DNA of 64,000 bases from NCBI GenBank assembly GCA_023228925.1, contig JALOAF010000003.1, positions 5,533-69,532 of the forward strand, read 5' to 3'. The stretch is from Candidatus Absconditabacterales bacterium (GTDB taxonomy: Bacteria; Patescibacteriota; Gracilibacteria; Absconditabacterales; Absconditicoccaceae). Made by a program: the position numbers and the translations under genes. Positions 1 through 10,642 of this stretch are shown here, piece by piece; within the stretch, counting starts at the first letter, position 1; the number at the start of each line of letters is the position of its first letter. Below the pieces are notes generated by a model. It had not been told where the DNA came from. It ran no database searches and saw only the letters and a program-made list of their open reading frames with translations.

Positions 1-347
1 TGTTTAGCTGATTCAGATTGAGTCAAAAGTATAGAAATATCTGATAGTAAATTGTCTAAGGTTTTTTGTATGTCAAAAGAATGTCATAAATAATCAATAA
101 TATCCATATTAGAATAATATTTTAATTCAGATATTAATTCAACAGCAAAAAATATTGGATTATCAGAAGACTCTCATCTGGCAATTTCTAAATGTAAATC
201 CACAAGCAATGATAAAGATCAATAATAATCATTAATTTCTATTTTTTCTACTTCTTCAACAATATTATAAAAACTATCTTGAGTAAAAGAAAAACTAATA
301 AAAAGATAAGATAAAAAGATTATTATAAGTATACTGAATTTTTTCAT
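1..347 (-). CDS. Secreted hypothetical protein, C-terminus cut by the window edge
   Basis: The ATG at 347 opens a reading frame that runs off the window, so only about 115 residues are visible. Residues 1-20 are Met-Lys-Lys followed by a strongly hydrophobic run ending in SFS, which looks like a signal peptide for Sec export; no lipobox cysteine follows. The rest is acidic and helical, with no motif I recognise. Several in-frame TGA codons are present and must be read as Gly. It starts 2 bases after the stop of the upstream PilC-like gene, so it is probably the last part of a pilus operon and may be an exported accessory protein; that role is inferred from position only. Confidence 0.6.
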
Positions 348-349
348 AA

Positions 350-1453
350 TTAAAAGTTTAATAACTAAATTGTATTTACTATATTTGCCATTGGTATAAA
401 AACAGAAGCAACTATTATACCTATCATTATTGCAATAAACACCATCAATAGTGGTTCCAAAAAAGACATTAAAATATCTATTTTTGTTTGTAGTTGATCC
501 TTATAAAACTTAGATATTCTATCTAAAACTTCTTTTGTAGTTCCAGTATCTTCTCAAACATGAATGATTTGAACTAAAATAGGGTCAAATAATTTAGTTC
601 ATTCCATACTTTCAAAAAAAGTAAATCAAGCTTTAAGATCTTTTCTTATTTCTATCATTTTCTTTTTATACTCAAAGTTTTCAAAAATATTAGAAATCAA
701 TTTTAAAGCCAAAATAGGACTAATTCCTGCATAGTAAAATTGAGACAAAAGTCTTGAAAATTTATACATATAAAAGGTTTTTACAACTCCAGATACTATT
801 GGAATTTTTACAGCTAATTTGTCTATGAATATTTTAAAGGGTAAGTTTTTGGAATACAAAAACTTATATAGCATAATTATACCCACCAAAAATACAAGAA
901 TTAGAAACCAATTTTTTTGTAAAAAATTAGATGCTTTTATCATAAAAACAGTGATGGAAGGTATTTCTCATTCTGGGAAAATTGATACTATAGAAGGAAT
1001 TGCAAACATAAGCAGTAAAACAACAGCTATAAGAGAAACAGCCACAAGCATAATTGGGTACATTAATGCTTTTTTTATTTTTTGATTTATCTTTTCTAAA
1101 TTTTCTAATTCTTCTGATATATCATACAAAGTTTCTATTAAATTTCCTGTAACTTGTGATGCTCTAATAAGTTCTATTTCATCAATAGAAAAAAAATAGG
1201 AATGATTTGACATAGCATCAGCAAGACTAACTCATTGAGTTAACTGTCTTGATAAGTCTTTTATAATAATACGAAGTCATTTATTTTCTTCTGATTTTTC
1301 TAATGAAGATAAAGAATCCATAATACCAAGTCCAGCTCTTTGAGATACAGCCAAAAGTCTAAAAAAATTTGTTTTATTTTTTAGTTTAGGTTTATTTAAC
1401 TTTATCACCAATTTTTCGAAAAAATCGGATTTAAAAACTTCTTTTATAGCCAC
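350..1453 (-). CDS. pilC: Type IV pilus / type II secretion inner-membrane platform protein, PilC/GspF family
   Basis: The protein of about 367 residues has the GspF layout: a cytoplasmic helical domain, a hydrophobic span, then a second related helical domain and hydrophobic C-terminal segments. The stretch around residues 80-150 (YFFSIDEIELIRASQVTG, then a long helix and a membrane span) matches the family repeat. GspF/PilC proteins form the membrane platform on which the PilB-type motor works. The start is uncertain: a GTG at 1453 is the first start codon after an in-frame TAA at 1457-1459, and no clear ribosome site precedes it. TGA codons occur throughout in Gly positions. The PilB-like motor gene lies just upstream on the same strand. 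Confidence 0.82.
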
Positions 1454-1558
1454 CTTTTAAAGTTATGATTTAAATATCAGTTTACAATATGTAGTTTGTT
1501 ATGAACATAAAAGACCTTATAAACTCTTATCTTTGATAAACTTTCAACTTTATCCTTT

Positions 1559-2875
1559 CTAATTATGTTTCATCTTCACATATCTATATATTTCATCTAA
1601 ATCTGTCATTCATTTTATTACTTTAAATATTCCATCCCTATTTAAATCTATCATTCAATTTTTTAGAGCGTGTTGTTCAATTTCCATATTTGATTTTCAT
1701 TCAATAAGCATATTTTTAATATCATCAGTATAATCCATTAATTCAAACAAACCAATTCTTCATTTATATCAAGTACCACCACAAACAGGACATTGTTCTC
1801 AGTTTACTTGACCAGTTCATTTCATAATTTTTCATTCTATCATAAACTTAGACCATTGTTCTTTAGTAATTCATCTAGCAGCAATTTCTTTTTTTAACAA
1901 TTCTTTATCAAAGTTAGAAAATGTTCTTTTTGCTATTTCTCGTTTTTCATCTGATTTAATATCTATTTCTTTTGCACAATGATTACAAGTTTTTCTTGCA
2001 AGTCTTTGCGCGATAACCAAATTAAATGTTCCTGCCACCATATATGGCTTAGCTCATAAATTTAAAATTCTACTAATTGTTTCTATTGCTGAGTTGGTAT
2101 GAACGGTGCTAAATACTAAATGTCATGTCATAGCTGATTCCATAGCCATATCCAAAGTTTCTTTATCACGGATTTCTCAAACCATCATTATATCTGGATC
2201 TTGTCTCAAACCTCATCTTAATCAATTAGCAAAAGTAAATCAAATATCAGCTCTTACCTGCGCTTGATTCAGTCCTTCCATTTTATTTTCTACCGGATCT
2301 TCATATGTTATAATGTTGATTTCTGGTTTGTTTATATAATCTAAACAAGCATAAAGTGTAGTAGTTTTACCAGATCAAGTTGGTCAAGTGTTTAGAATAA
2401 TACCATTTGGAAAGGCTAAATGTTTGTAAATTATTTTTTCATTACTTCATTCCAATCAAAGTTCTGATAAAGGAGGAATTTTTTTAGATTTATCAACAAT
2501 TCTCATCACCAACTTTTCGCCCCAAACAGTAGGTAAAGTATTGGCTCTCATATCAATTTCTTTATTGGTCAAAGTAACGTTAGAAACTCTAGCATCCTGT
2601 GGAAGTCTTTTTTCGTCTGGTCTCATTTGCCCAGACTCTATTTTAAATTTTGAAATAATGTTTTCATGTAAAGTTTTTGGATATTGAATTAATTCCAAAA
2701 GAACCCCATCTATTCTTATTCTAATTCTACAATAATTTTCTAGTGGTTCTATATGAATATCGGAAGCTCACTCCTCTACTGAAATAGTTAAAAGATTATC
2801 AAAAATTTTTATCACATCAGATTGCATAATCGCATTTTCCAAAGCTTCTCTATATTGTTTAGTTTGTTCGTACAT
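1559..2875 (-). CDS. pilB: Type IV pilus assembly ATPase, PilB/GspE family
   Basis: This 438-residue hexameric secretion ATPase would power pilus extension. Visible motifs are DIHIEP near residue 40, Walker A GPTGSGKTTT near 167 (the first Gly is TGA), the Asp box ITYEDPVE, Walker B DPDIMMVGEIRD and the His box STVHTN. A zinc site is formed by CNHC near 295 and CPVC near 360, as in GspE/PilB. It is shorter than most PilB proteins (about 560 residues) because the large N-terminal MshEN domain is missing. The ATG at 2875 is the first in-frame start. It sits about 105 bases upstream of the PilC gene, on the same strand, as a motor-platform pair. Confidence 0.9.
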
Positions 2876-3040
2876 AAAGTTTTTATTAAATTTTAAAATA
2901 AACAAAAGTTTTTACATAATAATTATAATCAAAATCCAATAAAAAGTCTAAAAAAACAATAAATAACATTTTTTATGACTTGACTTTTAATTTTTATAGC
3001 TATGTTTTAAGAAAAACAAAAAAAATTATTATAACAAAAC

Positions 3041-3068
3041 AAAAAAGAACCATTAAAGTTCTTTTTTT
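3041..3068 (-). terminator. Rho-independent terminator of serS
   Basis: A 9-bp stem (AAAAAGAAC / GTTCTTTTT) with a 7-base loop ends in a T run on the minus strand, directly after the serS stop codon. Confidence 0.75.
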
Positions 3069-3087
3069 GTTAAAATATATTTTATGA

Positions 3088-4326
3088 TTAACCAATATAT
3101 TCTCTATTATTCATGTATTGTCTCAAAACTTCAGGAATTTTTATTTTACCATCCTCAGTTTGATAATTTTCAATAATTGGAATTAAAATTCTAGGAGATG
3201 CTAATACAGTGTTGTTTAGTGTATAAGCATATTTTATATTAGAATCTTCATCACGATAACGAATTCCCAATCTTCTAGACTGAAAATCTAACAAAGAACT
3301 AACAGAATGAGTTTCTGAATAGGAGTTTCTAGATGGCATCCGACATTCTATATCATGCTGAACATATTTTCCACTACCCAAATCTCATGTACAAATTCAT
3401 ACAACTTGATGAGGTAGTCATAAATCAGAAAGTATTTCCAAAGAAATATTTAATATTTTCTGATGCCAACTATTTGATTCATCAATATCAGCTTTACAAA
3501 TGATAATTTGTTCAATTTTATTGAATTGATGAACCCTATAACATCATTTTGTGTCTTTTCAATAACTTCCAGCCTCACGACGATAAGCCGGAGAAAGTGC
3601 AGTATATTTTTTTGGTAATTCAGAAAGATCCAATATCTCATCAGTATGATAAGAAATCAATGAGTTTTCTGCTGTAGCAATCAACCATTTATCATCTTTT
3701 TCTAAATGATAAGCATCTTCTTCTCCTCCAGGGAAAAATCCTGCTCAAACAAATGATCTAACATCCACAATATGTGGTACTCCCATTGGAATAAATCAGT
3801 ATTTTTGAACCATTTTATCCATAGCGAATTGGAACAAAGCTCTTTCCAATAACAAACCATCATTTTTTAGATAATAACTTCTAGCTCCAGAAACCTTTGC
3901 TCATCTGACAAAATCTATCATATCATATTTTTCCATCAATTCTATATGATCTTTTGGCTCAAAAGAAAAGTTGGGAATTTCTCAATATTTTTCCAAAACT
4001 GGATTTTCAGACTCATCTTTTCATTCTACCACATCATCACGAATAAATTGTGGCATATTAAGAAGAAAAGAATCCAATTTTTCCAAGTTAGATTTATAAT
4101 TTTCTTCTTTTTCTTGTATTTGTGATTTTAGTGCTTTTGCTCATTCATAATCCTGTTTTGATGCTAATTCTTTTTGTTGAAACTTTAAGTTATCAATCTC
4201 GGCTTGCATAGCTTTTCTACTAGTATCAAGCTCTAAAATATAATCCACATCTATATTTTTTCATTTCAATTTACAAACTCTTTTGTACTCCTCTAAATTT
4301 TCACGAACTTTGTTTAAATCAATCAT
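3088..4326 (-). CDS. serS: Seryl-tRNA synthetase
   Basis: This class II aminoacyl-tRNA synthetase of 412 residues charges tRNA-Ser. The N-terminal 110 residues form the long antiparallel coiled-coil arm that grips the tRNA variable arm. The catalytic domain carries motif 2 (YRREAGSY, about residue 250) and motif 3 (NNTVLASPRILIPIIENYQ, near the C-terminus). Length is normal for the family. The start ATG at 4326 is supported by the typical opening MIDLNKVRENLEEYK. Several Gly positions are TGA. A minus-strand terminator follows the stop, so it is probably transcribed alone. Confidence 0.96.
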
Positions 4327-4425
4327 CAGCTTAAATAAAAAATAAAATAAATTTACAAAATAAACACCAAAAACATTATGCTTATACTAGACTCTACCTA
4401 CGAACGAGTAAAACATAATTTTGTA

Positions 4426-4453
4426 TTGAAATAATAAACTGTCATTTTATAAT
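4426..4453 (+). promoter_or_regulatory. Sigma-70-type promoter for the genes at 4.5 kb
   Basis: TTGAAA at 4426-4431 and TATAAT at 4448-4453 are separated by 16 bases and lie about 60 bases upstream of the ATG at 4513. This is sequence match only. Confidence 0.55.
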
Positions 4454-4512
4454 GTATACATGAAAACACTTGTTTATATTATTAAGAATTTATTTTTACT
4501 TTACAATAGAAA

Positions 4513-4899
4513 ATGAAAGAAAATCTACCAATCATTTTAGTCTGAATAATTGTAGGCTTAGTAGTTTGATACTTAATATCAAAGGTTTATTTTGAAATAA
4601 AAATAAGCTGACAAAGAAAAAATGCAGTAGAAAGATCAAAAAATGTTTTAATATGACAAGTAAACGAAAAAATTGCACCAATTTTACCATGATTTCCATA
4701 CAATTACAAAGATCTTGTGTTTATTGGTAAATGAGTAGATTATATTGTTTTTGATGGATTGTCAAAAGGAAATTTAAATGAAATTGTTTTTTTAGAAGTC
4801 AAAAGTGGAAATTCTGGATTAAACAGAAATGAAACTATGATAAAAAATTGTATAAAAAATAAAAAAATAGCTTACGATATACTAAGAATAAAAAATTAA
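4513..4899 (+). CDS. Endonuclease related to archaeal Holliday junction resolvase (Endonuc_Holl family)
   Basis: The protein has 128 residues: an N-terminal membrane span (about residues 5-25) followed by a compact nuclease-like domain. The domain reads ...RSKNVLIGQVNEKIAPILP, then FPYNYKDLVFIGKGVDYIVFDG, then EIVFLEVKSG. The order Glu (EKIAP), GxxxDYIVFDG, and ExK in VFLEVKSG is that of PF10107-type proteins, whose E...D...ExK set resembles a PD-(D/E)xK nuclease site. True resolvase activity of the family is not established. In-frame TGA codons fall at its glycines. The stop nearly abuts the next small membrane gene. Confidence 0.75.
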
Positions 4900-4955
4900 C
4901 ATTGACTTTTTATTTAATAGCATTATATATCAATCACAACAAAATAAATAAAAAC

Positions 4956-5273
4956 ATGAAAAGAAAAAAAGTTTATTTCAGCTCATTATCTTATTGGGTT
5001 ATAGTCGTAGTATTAATTACAACTATTCAAGATATTGTATTCTTTCCAAATAATTATTTAATTGGAATTGAACTTATGTTTGCTATAATGTTTTTTGATA
5101 TAGTATTTATATCAATAGCTTGTGGCTTAATTAAAAAATTGAACAATATAAAAAAAAGCAAAATAGAAGACTCTCATGAAAGATTTTGGGACAGAAAAGT
5201 GGCATTGAGATATAGTATTTCTCTTTTAATACTTATCTCGCTTAAATCACTAAGTATATCTATTTTGACATAA
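4956..5273 (+). CDS. Small integral membrane protein, function unknown
   Basis: The 105-residue protein has three predicted membrane spans (about residues 10-25, 35-57 and 85-104) and a charged Lys-rich loop between the second and third. I chose the ATG at 4956, because upstream in-frame sequence is not protein-like; a TTG at 4902 is an alternative. No in-frame TGA occurs, probably by chance in a short gene. It lies 56 bases after the endonuclease-like gene and is followed by a terminator, so both are probably co-transcribed. Confidence 0.6.
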   Translation: MKRKKVYFSSLSYWVIVVVLITTIQDIVFFPNNYLIGIELMFAIMFFDIVFISIACGLIKKLNNIKKSKIEDSHERFWDRKVALRYSISLLILISLKSLSISILT

Positions 5274-5280
5274 TATTGTT

Positions 5281-5312
5281 AAATGCTTATTATAATAATA
5301 AGCATTTTTATT
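5281..5312 (+). terminator. Terminator after the small membrane protein
   Basis: A perfect 12-bp stem (AAATGCTTATTA / TAATAAGCATTT) with a 3-base loop starts 8 bases after the stop codon and continues into T-rich sequence. Confidence 0.75.
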
Positions 5313-5366
5313 ATATCACAAAAAAACATAAATGGTTAACAATATTAGATAAAATCTTGTTTTTTT

Positions 5367-5393
5367 TTGATTAAAAAACTTTTTGAGTATAAT
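5367..5393 (+). promoter_or_regulatory. Promoter of the structured RNA
   Basis: TATAAT at 5388-5393 is preceded by a TTGATT at 5367-5372 with a short 15-base spacer. The sequence CTTTTTGAG directly before the -10 is repeated before another TATAAT at 45390, which supports a real promoter form in this genome. Confidence 0.55.
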
Positions 5394-5399
5394 TAGATT

Positions 5400-5675
5400 A
5401 ACACAATGACTTATGCTTAGGCTCTATCACACAAAGGGCCTGTATCAGGTCCAAAAAAACCTAGCTATTGGGTTATGGTGTTAGAGGTATTCCTCTTAAA
5501 AACTATCCAGATCTGTTACCAAACAAGGTCGGATAGAATCCCATAGAGAGCTTCGGACTCACTTAAATTATCAATCTAAATTAATTGTTGAATTTATAAT
5601 TTATTTAAATTGGTTATTTAAAACCAAACCGAAGCTCTCTATTAGAGCTATTGGTATGCCAATAGCTTTTTTTTA
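5400..5675 (+). ncRNA. Free-standing structured RNA of about 275 nt, family not identified
   Basis: There is no plausible coding frame here, but there is a -10 box just upstream and a strong terminator at the end. Helices I can pair by eye are 5422-5430 with 5478-5486 (8 of 9 pairs, closing a junction with hairpins 5437-5452 and about 5460-5472), 5503-5514 with 5526-5536 (11 pairs, one bulge), and a perfect 12-bp helix 5545-5556 with 5629-5640 around a 72-nt A/T-rich loop. The last helix competes with a local hairpin 5633-5649 that overlaps the terminator arm. It lacks the conserved RNase P boxes, the SRP GGAAGCAGC core and a tmRNA CCA end, so 6S-like or lineage-specific RNA are the remaining ideas. 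Confidence 0.6.
5646..5674 (+). terminator. Terminator of the structured RNA
   Basis: A perfect 9-bp stem AGCTATTGG / CCAATAGCT with a TATG loop is followed by eight T residues. Confidence 0.85.
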
Positions 5676-5687
5676 TTAAAAAAAATC

Positions 5688-6566
5688 TTATTTATGCATA
5701 ATTTCTCTAGTTAAATGAAATTCATTATCAGCTAAATATTGGACGATATACCTATCATATGTATGGTCTGGATAAGCATCCACTAAAATAGTATTTTCAT
5801 CTTGTCAAAAAATCCAAACACCTGTTCCTGCATCCCATGAGTTATAATTTTCAAAACTTCAATCACTTCTGAAAATAATATATTTGTTTTGCGAATTTTT
5901 TATATTTCAAAAAATTTCATATCATTCTACTTCCCCATCTTTTGAATCTAAAGTGTATCAAGATTTATACCAATTTTTATCACAAAAACTACAATCAAAA
6001 GTCCCACCAGTCCAATATATTATTCAAAAATATTTTTCAGCTTTCTGTAATGGAGTTTCTTGAGTATTATAAACAAAGCTTTCATCTTCCCATTTTTTAA
6101 AAGCTAATTCAGAAAACATTTTTTTTACAGATGGGAAGTGCTCAGATCAAGATTCTGCTTCTTTATAAGAAACAAATGAAAAACCAAATTCTGTTTGTTT
6201 TATCTTTACAACAATTGGGAGTCATCCAAAACCACAAGAACTAGAAAGATTTCATCTTTTATCAATATATATTCATCATCCACTTACTATTAAATTATAT
6301 ATAATATCCTCATCAATTATAATCCTATCTAAAATAGCATAAGAAATAAATGTTTTTTCTTTTTCATATCACCAATTACAAGAAAGTTTTTCATCTAAAA
6401 TATCTTCAAGAAAATTTAGCTCATCATAACTTAATTCATCATAATTAGAGCTATTTTCAAAGAAAACAGGATCTGTATTTTGATAAAATTTAGTTCAAAA
6501 ATTAGCGCTACATCATATTAATAACATAGAAGAAAAAAACATTATAAGCAAAAGCAATTTATTCAT
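5688..6566 (-). CDS. Lipoprotein of unknown function
   Basis: The 292-residue protein begins with a signal peptide ending in the lipobox LLIGC (Cys near residue 19). The Gly before the Cys is a TGA codon, so export and lipidation depend on code 25. The mature part is acidic and aromatic, with Cys residues near 81, 131 and in a later CSFC motif that could form disulfides. I recognise no domain. The ATG at 6566 gives the standard MNK start of a signal peptide. It converges on the structured RNA gene. Confidence 0.7.
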
Positions 6567-6659
6567 AATATATGTTATATTAAATAAAAAGCATATTTTA
6601 GAAATCAAAACAAATCATTATAGGTTAATTTATATATAATAATCAATAGCTAATTTATA

Positions 6660-8345
6660 TTATAAATTAACAAAAGTTTTTAATCTTTTTTCTATTTTAT
6701 CTTTACCCATAACTTTCATTACAGAAAATAGGTCTGGAGTTTTTGTAGATGCACAAAGTCAAAGTCTAATAAGCATTGCTAAATCTCAAATTTTTCAGAT
6801 ATATCCTCATTCTTTAAACTCAGCATTGTTTCAAGCAAATCAATATTTTTTTCATATTTTTTTCAATTGTTCAAACCACTCCTCTACTGTAAGTTCCAAG
6901 TCCAAAACTCATAAATATTCATCTATAAAATTAGAAACTACTAAGACATCAAGCTTTATAATATTTTGAAAAAACTCATCTCAATTTTTTATTTTTATTT
7001 TTACAGAATCAATCATTTTTTCATATTCAGAATCAAAAAAGAAGCTTAATTGTGTATCAACATCTTTGAATGTTGTGAATCTTTTTGGATCTTTTGGAGT
7101 ATGTCTTTCAATATCAAGAGCTGATCTTGTATAATTTATATCTTTTTTCATTAAATCTGCTAATTCTATATTATATTTTTCTGCTCGCTCAATAGTTTCT
7201 TTTAACAACTGATCTGTAGAAATCCTAGATAAATAATCATTATTTACACTTTCCATTTTCGTTAAATCAAAAAGAGCTCCAGATTTATTCATATTTTCTA
7301 AAACAAAATCACGATCCAAAAAAGATTTATCAGGATTAGCTTTTTGCCATTCTTCAAATCCAGAATCCATAATAGTATAAAGATAGTCCAGTATTCATTG
7401 AGTAGAATAAGCATTTTGGAAAAAATATTCTACATCAGCTTCTGGATCCTGTCTTTTAGAAAGTTTTCTTTTTTTATTAGTTTCTGAATCAATTTTCAAA
7501 ATTTGAGCTAAATGACAATACTTGGGAGCTGGTAAACCAAACGCTTCAAAAAGCTGTAAATGCAATGGAACAGAAGTTAATCGCTCCTCCGCTCTAATAA
7601 TATGAGAAACTCTCATTAGATAATCATCTACAATATGAGCCAAATGATAAGTTGGTAGACCATCAGATTTAATCAAAACAATATCATTGTAATTATCTCA
7701 CATATTTACCTTTCATCTCAAAATATCATCAAAAACTATTTTTTTCTGGGTATCTCCATGAGATCTAAATCTTATAATAAAATTATTATTTTCTTTTATT
7801 TTATTAATTAATTCGCCAACTGTTTTGTTTCTATAAATAGAATAGTTTCCATAAATTCATGGCATTATTTTTGATTTTTGTTGTTGATCTCTAATATTAT
7901 CAATTTCTTCATTGGTCATCCAACAAGGATATGCTAATCATTTGGCAATCAGTTCTTTTACAAAAATATGATATAATTTTTTCCTTTCAGATTGAGTATA
8001 TGGTCCATAGTCTCAAACATTTTCTCAATCATTTCCAATATTTCATTCATCAATAGTAATTCAAAAAGTTTTCATAGAATTTAATAAAGATTCCACCGCT
8101 CAATCTATTTTTCTTTTTTGATCAGTATCTTCTATTCTCAAAATAAAAGTTCAGTTATTTTGCTTTACAAATCTCCACGCTACCAAAGCTGCAAACACTC
8201 CTCAAATATGTAAAAATCCAGTAGGACTAGGTGCAAAACGAGAACAAACAGAATTTTGTCTTGCTGGATATTTTTTTTCTAAATCTAAAATTGTTTCATC
8301 TAGTTCAGGGAATATTAAATCTGCTAAATCTTTCCAATCAGCCAT
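6660..8345 (-). CDS. gltX: Glutamyl-tRNA synthetase
   Basis: This class I synthetase of 561 residues charges tRNA-Glu. The opening [15 protein letters not shown] carries the HIGH-type signature near residue 40 (one Gly is TGA), and KLSKR near residue 294 is the KMSKS-type loop. The middle holds [25 protein letters not shown], the family stem region. The C-terminal helical part is the anticodon-binding domain of bacterial GluRS. The start ATG at 8345 gives the normal distance to the HIGH motif. Many CPR bacteria use GluRS plus an amidotransferase for Gln-tRNA; no glnS or gat gene is visible here. Confidence 0.95.
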
Positions 8346-8442
8346 ATTTTACAATATACTAAAAAAATAAAGAAAAATAATTATTCAGTACAATAAATAA
8401 CTTTATAGGTTATAATTTCAATAATAAATGCTTATTTTTCAA

Positions 8443-9021
8443 TTATTGTTCTTTTCTGTTTCTAACAGAATAGTAAAGTATGATGTGAATAATCAATAAT
8501 ATAGCAATAACTCAAACACGGTAAATTGATTTATACATAATACCTTTTTGGTTTATTTCAGTATACTTCTGTTGAAGCTCTCTTTGTTCAACACGACAAG
8601 CTTCAATTTCTTCTTCTGTTAAATTAGAGCTTCATCATTGATAATCATAATTCCCATGTTTTTGATTACATCCATACAAATCCACATAAAACACTTGTTC
8701 CAAATTTATTTTTTCATATTGCAAAGATTGCTTCGTATCCAAGAAATCATCTCAAACTTTTGCAAGTACAATAATAATAAAAAAACTTAATACCCAAATC
8801 ATGGTTTTAGAGTATAAAACAATAAGTTTAGGTTTTTTTTGATCTTTTAAGTAAAAGTTTTGATAAATTAAAAATAAAATCAAAAATAACAATACTGGAA
8901 CAACAAAGAAAAAAGCCATTTGCAAGAAATTAAATCCTGTTTCATATCCCATAATATCTTTTATTATAAAATAAAATAAAATAAAATAAAATAATAATAA
9001 CATAATCAATAAAGAAAACAT
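8443..9021 (-). CDS. Integral membrane protein, function unknown
   Basis: The protein of about 192 residues has three N-terminal hydrophobic segments, an extracellular or cytoplasmic middle of about 70 residues (charged, with CRVEQRELQQKYTEINQ), and a final span before the C-terminal VRNRKEQ. It continues through a TGA (Gly) near residue 91. I use the ATG at 9021; a TTG at 9048 would add nine residues. Its gene stands head to head with nusA, so the 107-base gap probably holds divergent promoters. No family was recognised. Confidence 0.6.
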
Positions 9022-9127
9022 TACAAGTAAAATTTCAAGAAAAAACAACTTGCAAATATATAAAAAATCAATAACAATTAATTATGAGAATGTAATATTC
9101 TCATTTTATTTTTTACTAAAATTTCAC

Positions 9128-10162
9128 ATGAGATTAGACGGTAAAAGTATCCAAACAGCAATTAGTCAGCTTGTAGACGATTACAAATTTGACGCCTTCC
9201 AAATTTTTGAAATTGTAAAAATGGGTATAAGATCAGGATTTAGAAAGGATTTTCCTGAACACAAAAAAGCAAATATTGCTGTAAGTATAGACAACGAATG
9301 AAATGTAAACATTTATAAACAATTGTTAGTAAAAAAAGAAGAAGAAATAGAAGACCAAGATACTGAAATTTGATTAAAAGCTGCTAAAGAAATTAGAAAA
9401 GACATCAAAGAATGAGAGGAACTTTTGATAAATGTTACGCCTGAAAGTATGGAGTTATCTAGAATAGCCTCTCAAGCAGCAGCCCAAACAATCAAGCAAC
9501 AATTAAAAAATGTAGAAAGAGAAAAGTTCTTTGAAAAATTCCAAAACAAAGAAGGAGAACTATTAAAAGCGAGAGTGATTAGAGTACATGCAGATAGTGT
9601 TATATTGGACATAGAATGAGCAACTGTGGTTCTATTACCTGATGGACAAATCCCAAATAGAATGTACGAACCTGGTGAAGAAGTGTTTGTTCTATTAAAA
9701 CAAATCTCAAAAGACTCTTGAGGTATTATGTTAAATATTACTCAATCATCTCCAGATTATATAGAAGCAATATTAAAAAAAATCGTACCAGAGTTGGAAG
9801 AATGATTGGTAATTATAGAAAAAATGGCAAGAGTTCCATGAAGAAAAACAAAAATTATGGTTAGTTCAACAGACGAAAAAATAGACCCCGTATGAGTTAT
9901 GGTTGGACACAAATGAGATAGAATCAATACTGTATTATCGTTGTTAGATTGAGAAAAAATAGATTATGTAGAAAAAATAGAAGACCCTATTAGACTAATC
10001 ACTGCATGCTTAAAACCAGCTCAAATAGACAATATTGAAATAAAAGATAAAAAGGCTTATGTCACATTAGATGAATCTCAAAAAGCATTAGCAATTTGAA
10101 AATGAGCATCAAACATAAGACTTGCTAGTCAAATTACTTGATACACAATAGAATTAAAATAA
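9128..10162 (+). CDS. nusA: Transcription termination/antitermination factor NusA
   Basis: The 344-residue protein has the NusA order: N-terminal RNA-polymerase-binding domain (1-100, with the DFPEHKKANIAVSIDNEGNVNIYK-like strand region), an S1 domain (about 130-200, KEGELLKARVIRVHADSVILDI), then two KH domains (MVSSTDEKIDPVGVMVGHKG and the C-terminal IGKGASNIRLASQITG). The GxxG loops of the KH domains are written with TGA glycines. NusA modulates RNA polymerase pausing and termination. The ATG at 9128 matches the start of the N-terminal domain. A clear terminator follows. Confidence 0.93.
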
Positions 10163-10171
10163 TCAAAATCC

Positions 10172-10223
10172 AAAAAACTTTCTTCACATTTCTTTAGATA
10201 GAAAACAAAAGAAAGTTTTTTTT
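10172..10223 (+). terminator. Terminator of nusA
   Basis: Arms AAAAAACTTTCTT and AAGAAAGTTTTTTTT pair with a loop of about 25 bases and end in a long T tract, ten bases after the nusA stop. Confidence 0.7.
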
Positions 10224-10224
10224 A

Positions 10225-10570
10225 ATTATCTTATCATTCTGAGTGTTATTTTTGCAAAGAATTCATTTGCAGTATCATGGTCATTCTGAGCAAACGCGAA
10301 GAATCCATTGCACACAAGCTGTCATTTCGCTTGCCTCGAAAAGACTTCGATGGATTGCTCTATCTTGCGAGAAATCTTTACTACTGTCATTTCGAGTGTC
10401 ATAACTTGCGAGAAATCTTTCTTTAATTCCTTTTAGATCTCTCACAACAATATTCACTCGAGATGACATAAGAGTATTGTCATTTTGAGCGAACAGCCCG
10501 TCATTCTGAGCGTAGCGAAGAATCCATTGGCAAACTCATTGTTATTTTGAACAACACATTATCAGTTAAT
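10225..10570. repeat. Cluster of dispersed GTCAT...ATGAC intergenic repeats
   Basis: This gene-free stretch holds several copies of short motifs such as GTCATTCTGAGCG, GCGAAGAATCC, GTCATTTCGAGTG and TTGCGAGAAATCT in both orientations. One complete unit at 10386-10467 begins GTCATTTCGAGTG and ends CACTCGAGATGAC, so it has terminal inverted repeats of about 13 bp and is about 82 bp long. Related units occur near 32.86, 48.3, 53.4 and 61.9 kb. The form suggests a small non-autonomous mobile element (MITE-like); no transposase was found. Confidence 0.75.
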
Positions 10571-10642
10571 GGATATTATGACTAAGCAATGTCATTTCAC
10601 TTGCCTCGTATAAATACATTTAGTCTTTCATTGTATTATAAA

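Noticed and set aside
5400..5675. tmRNA, RNase P RNA or SRP RNA
   Set aside because: No CCA end or tag frame, no GAGGAAAGTCC-type box, and no GGAAGCAGC core could be found.
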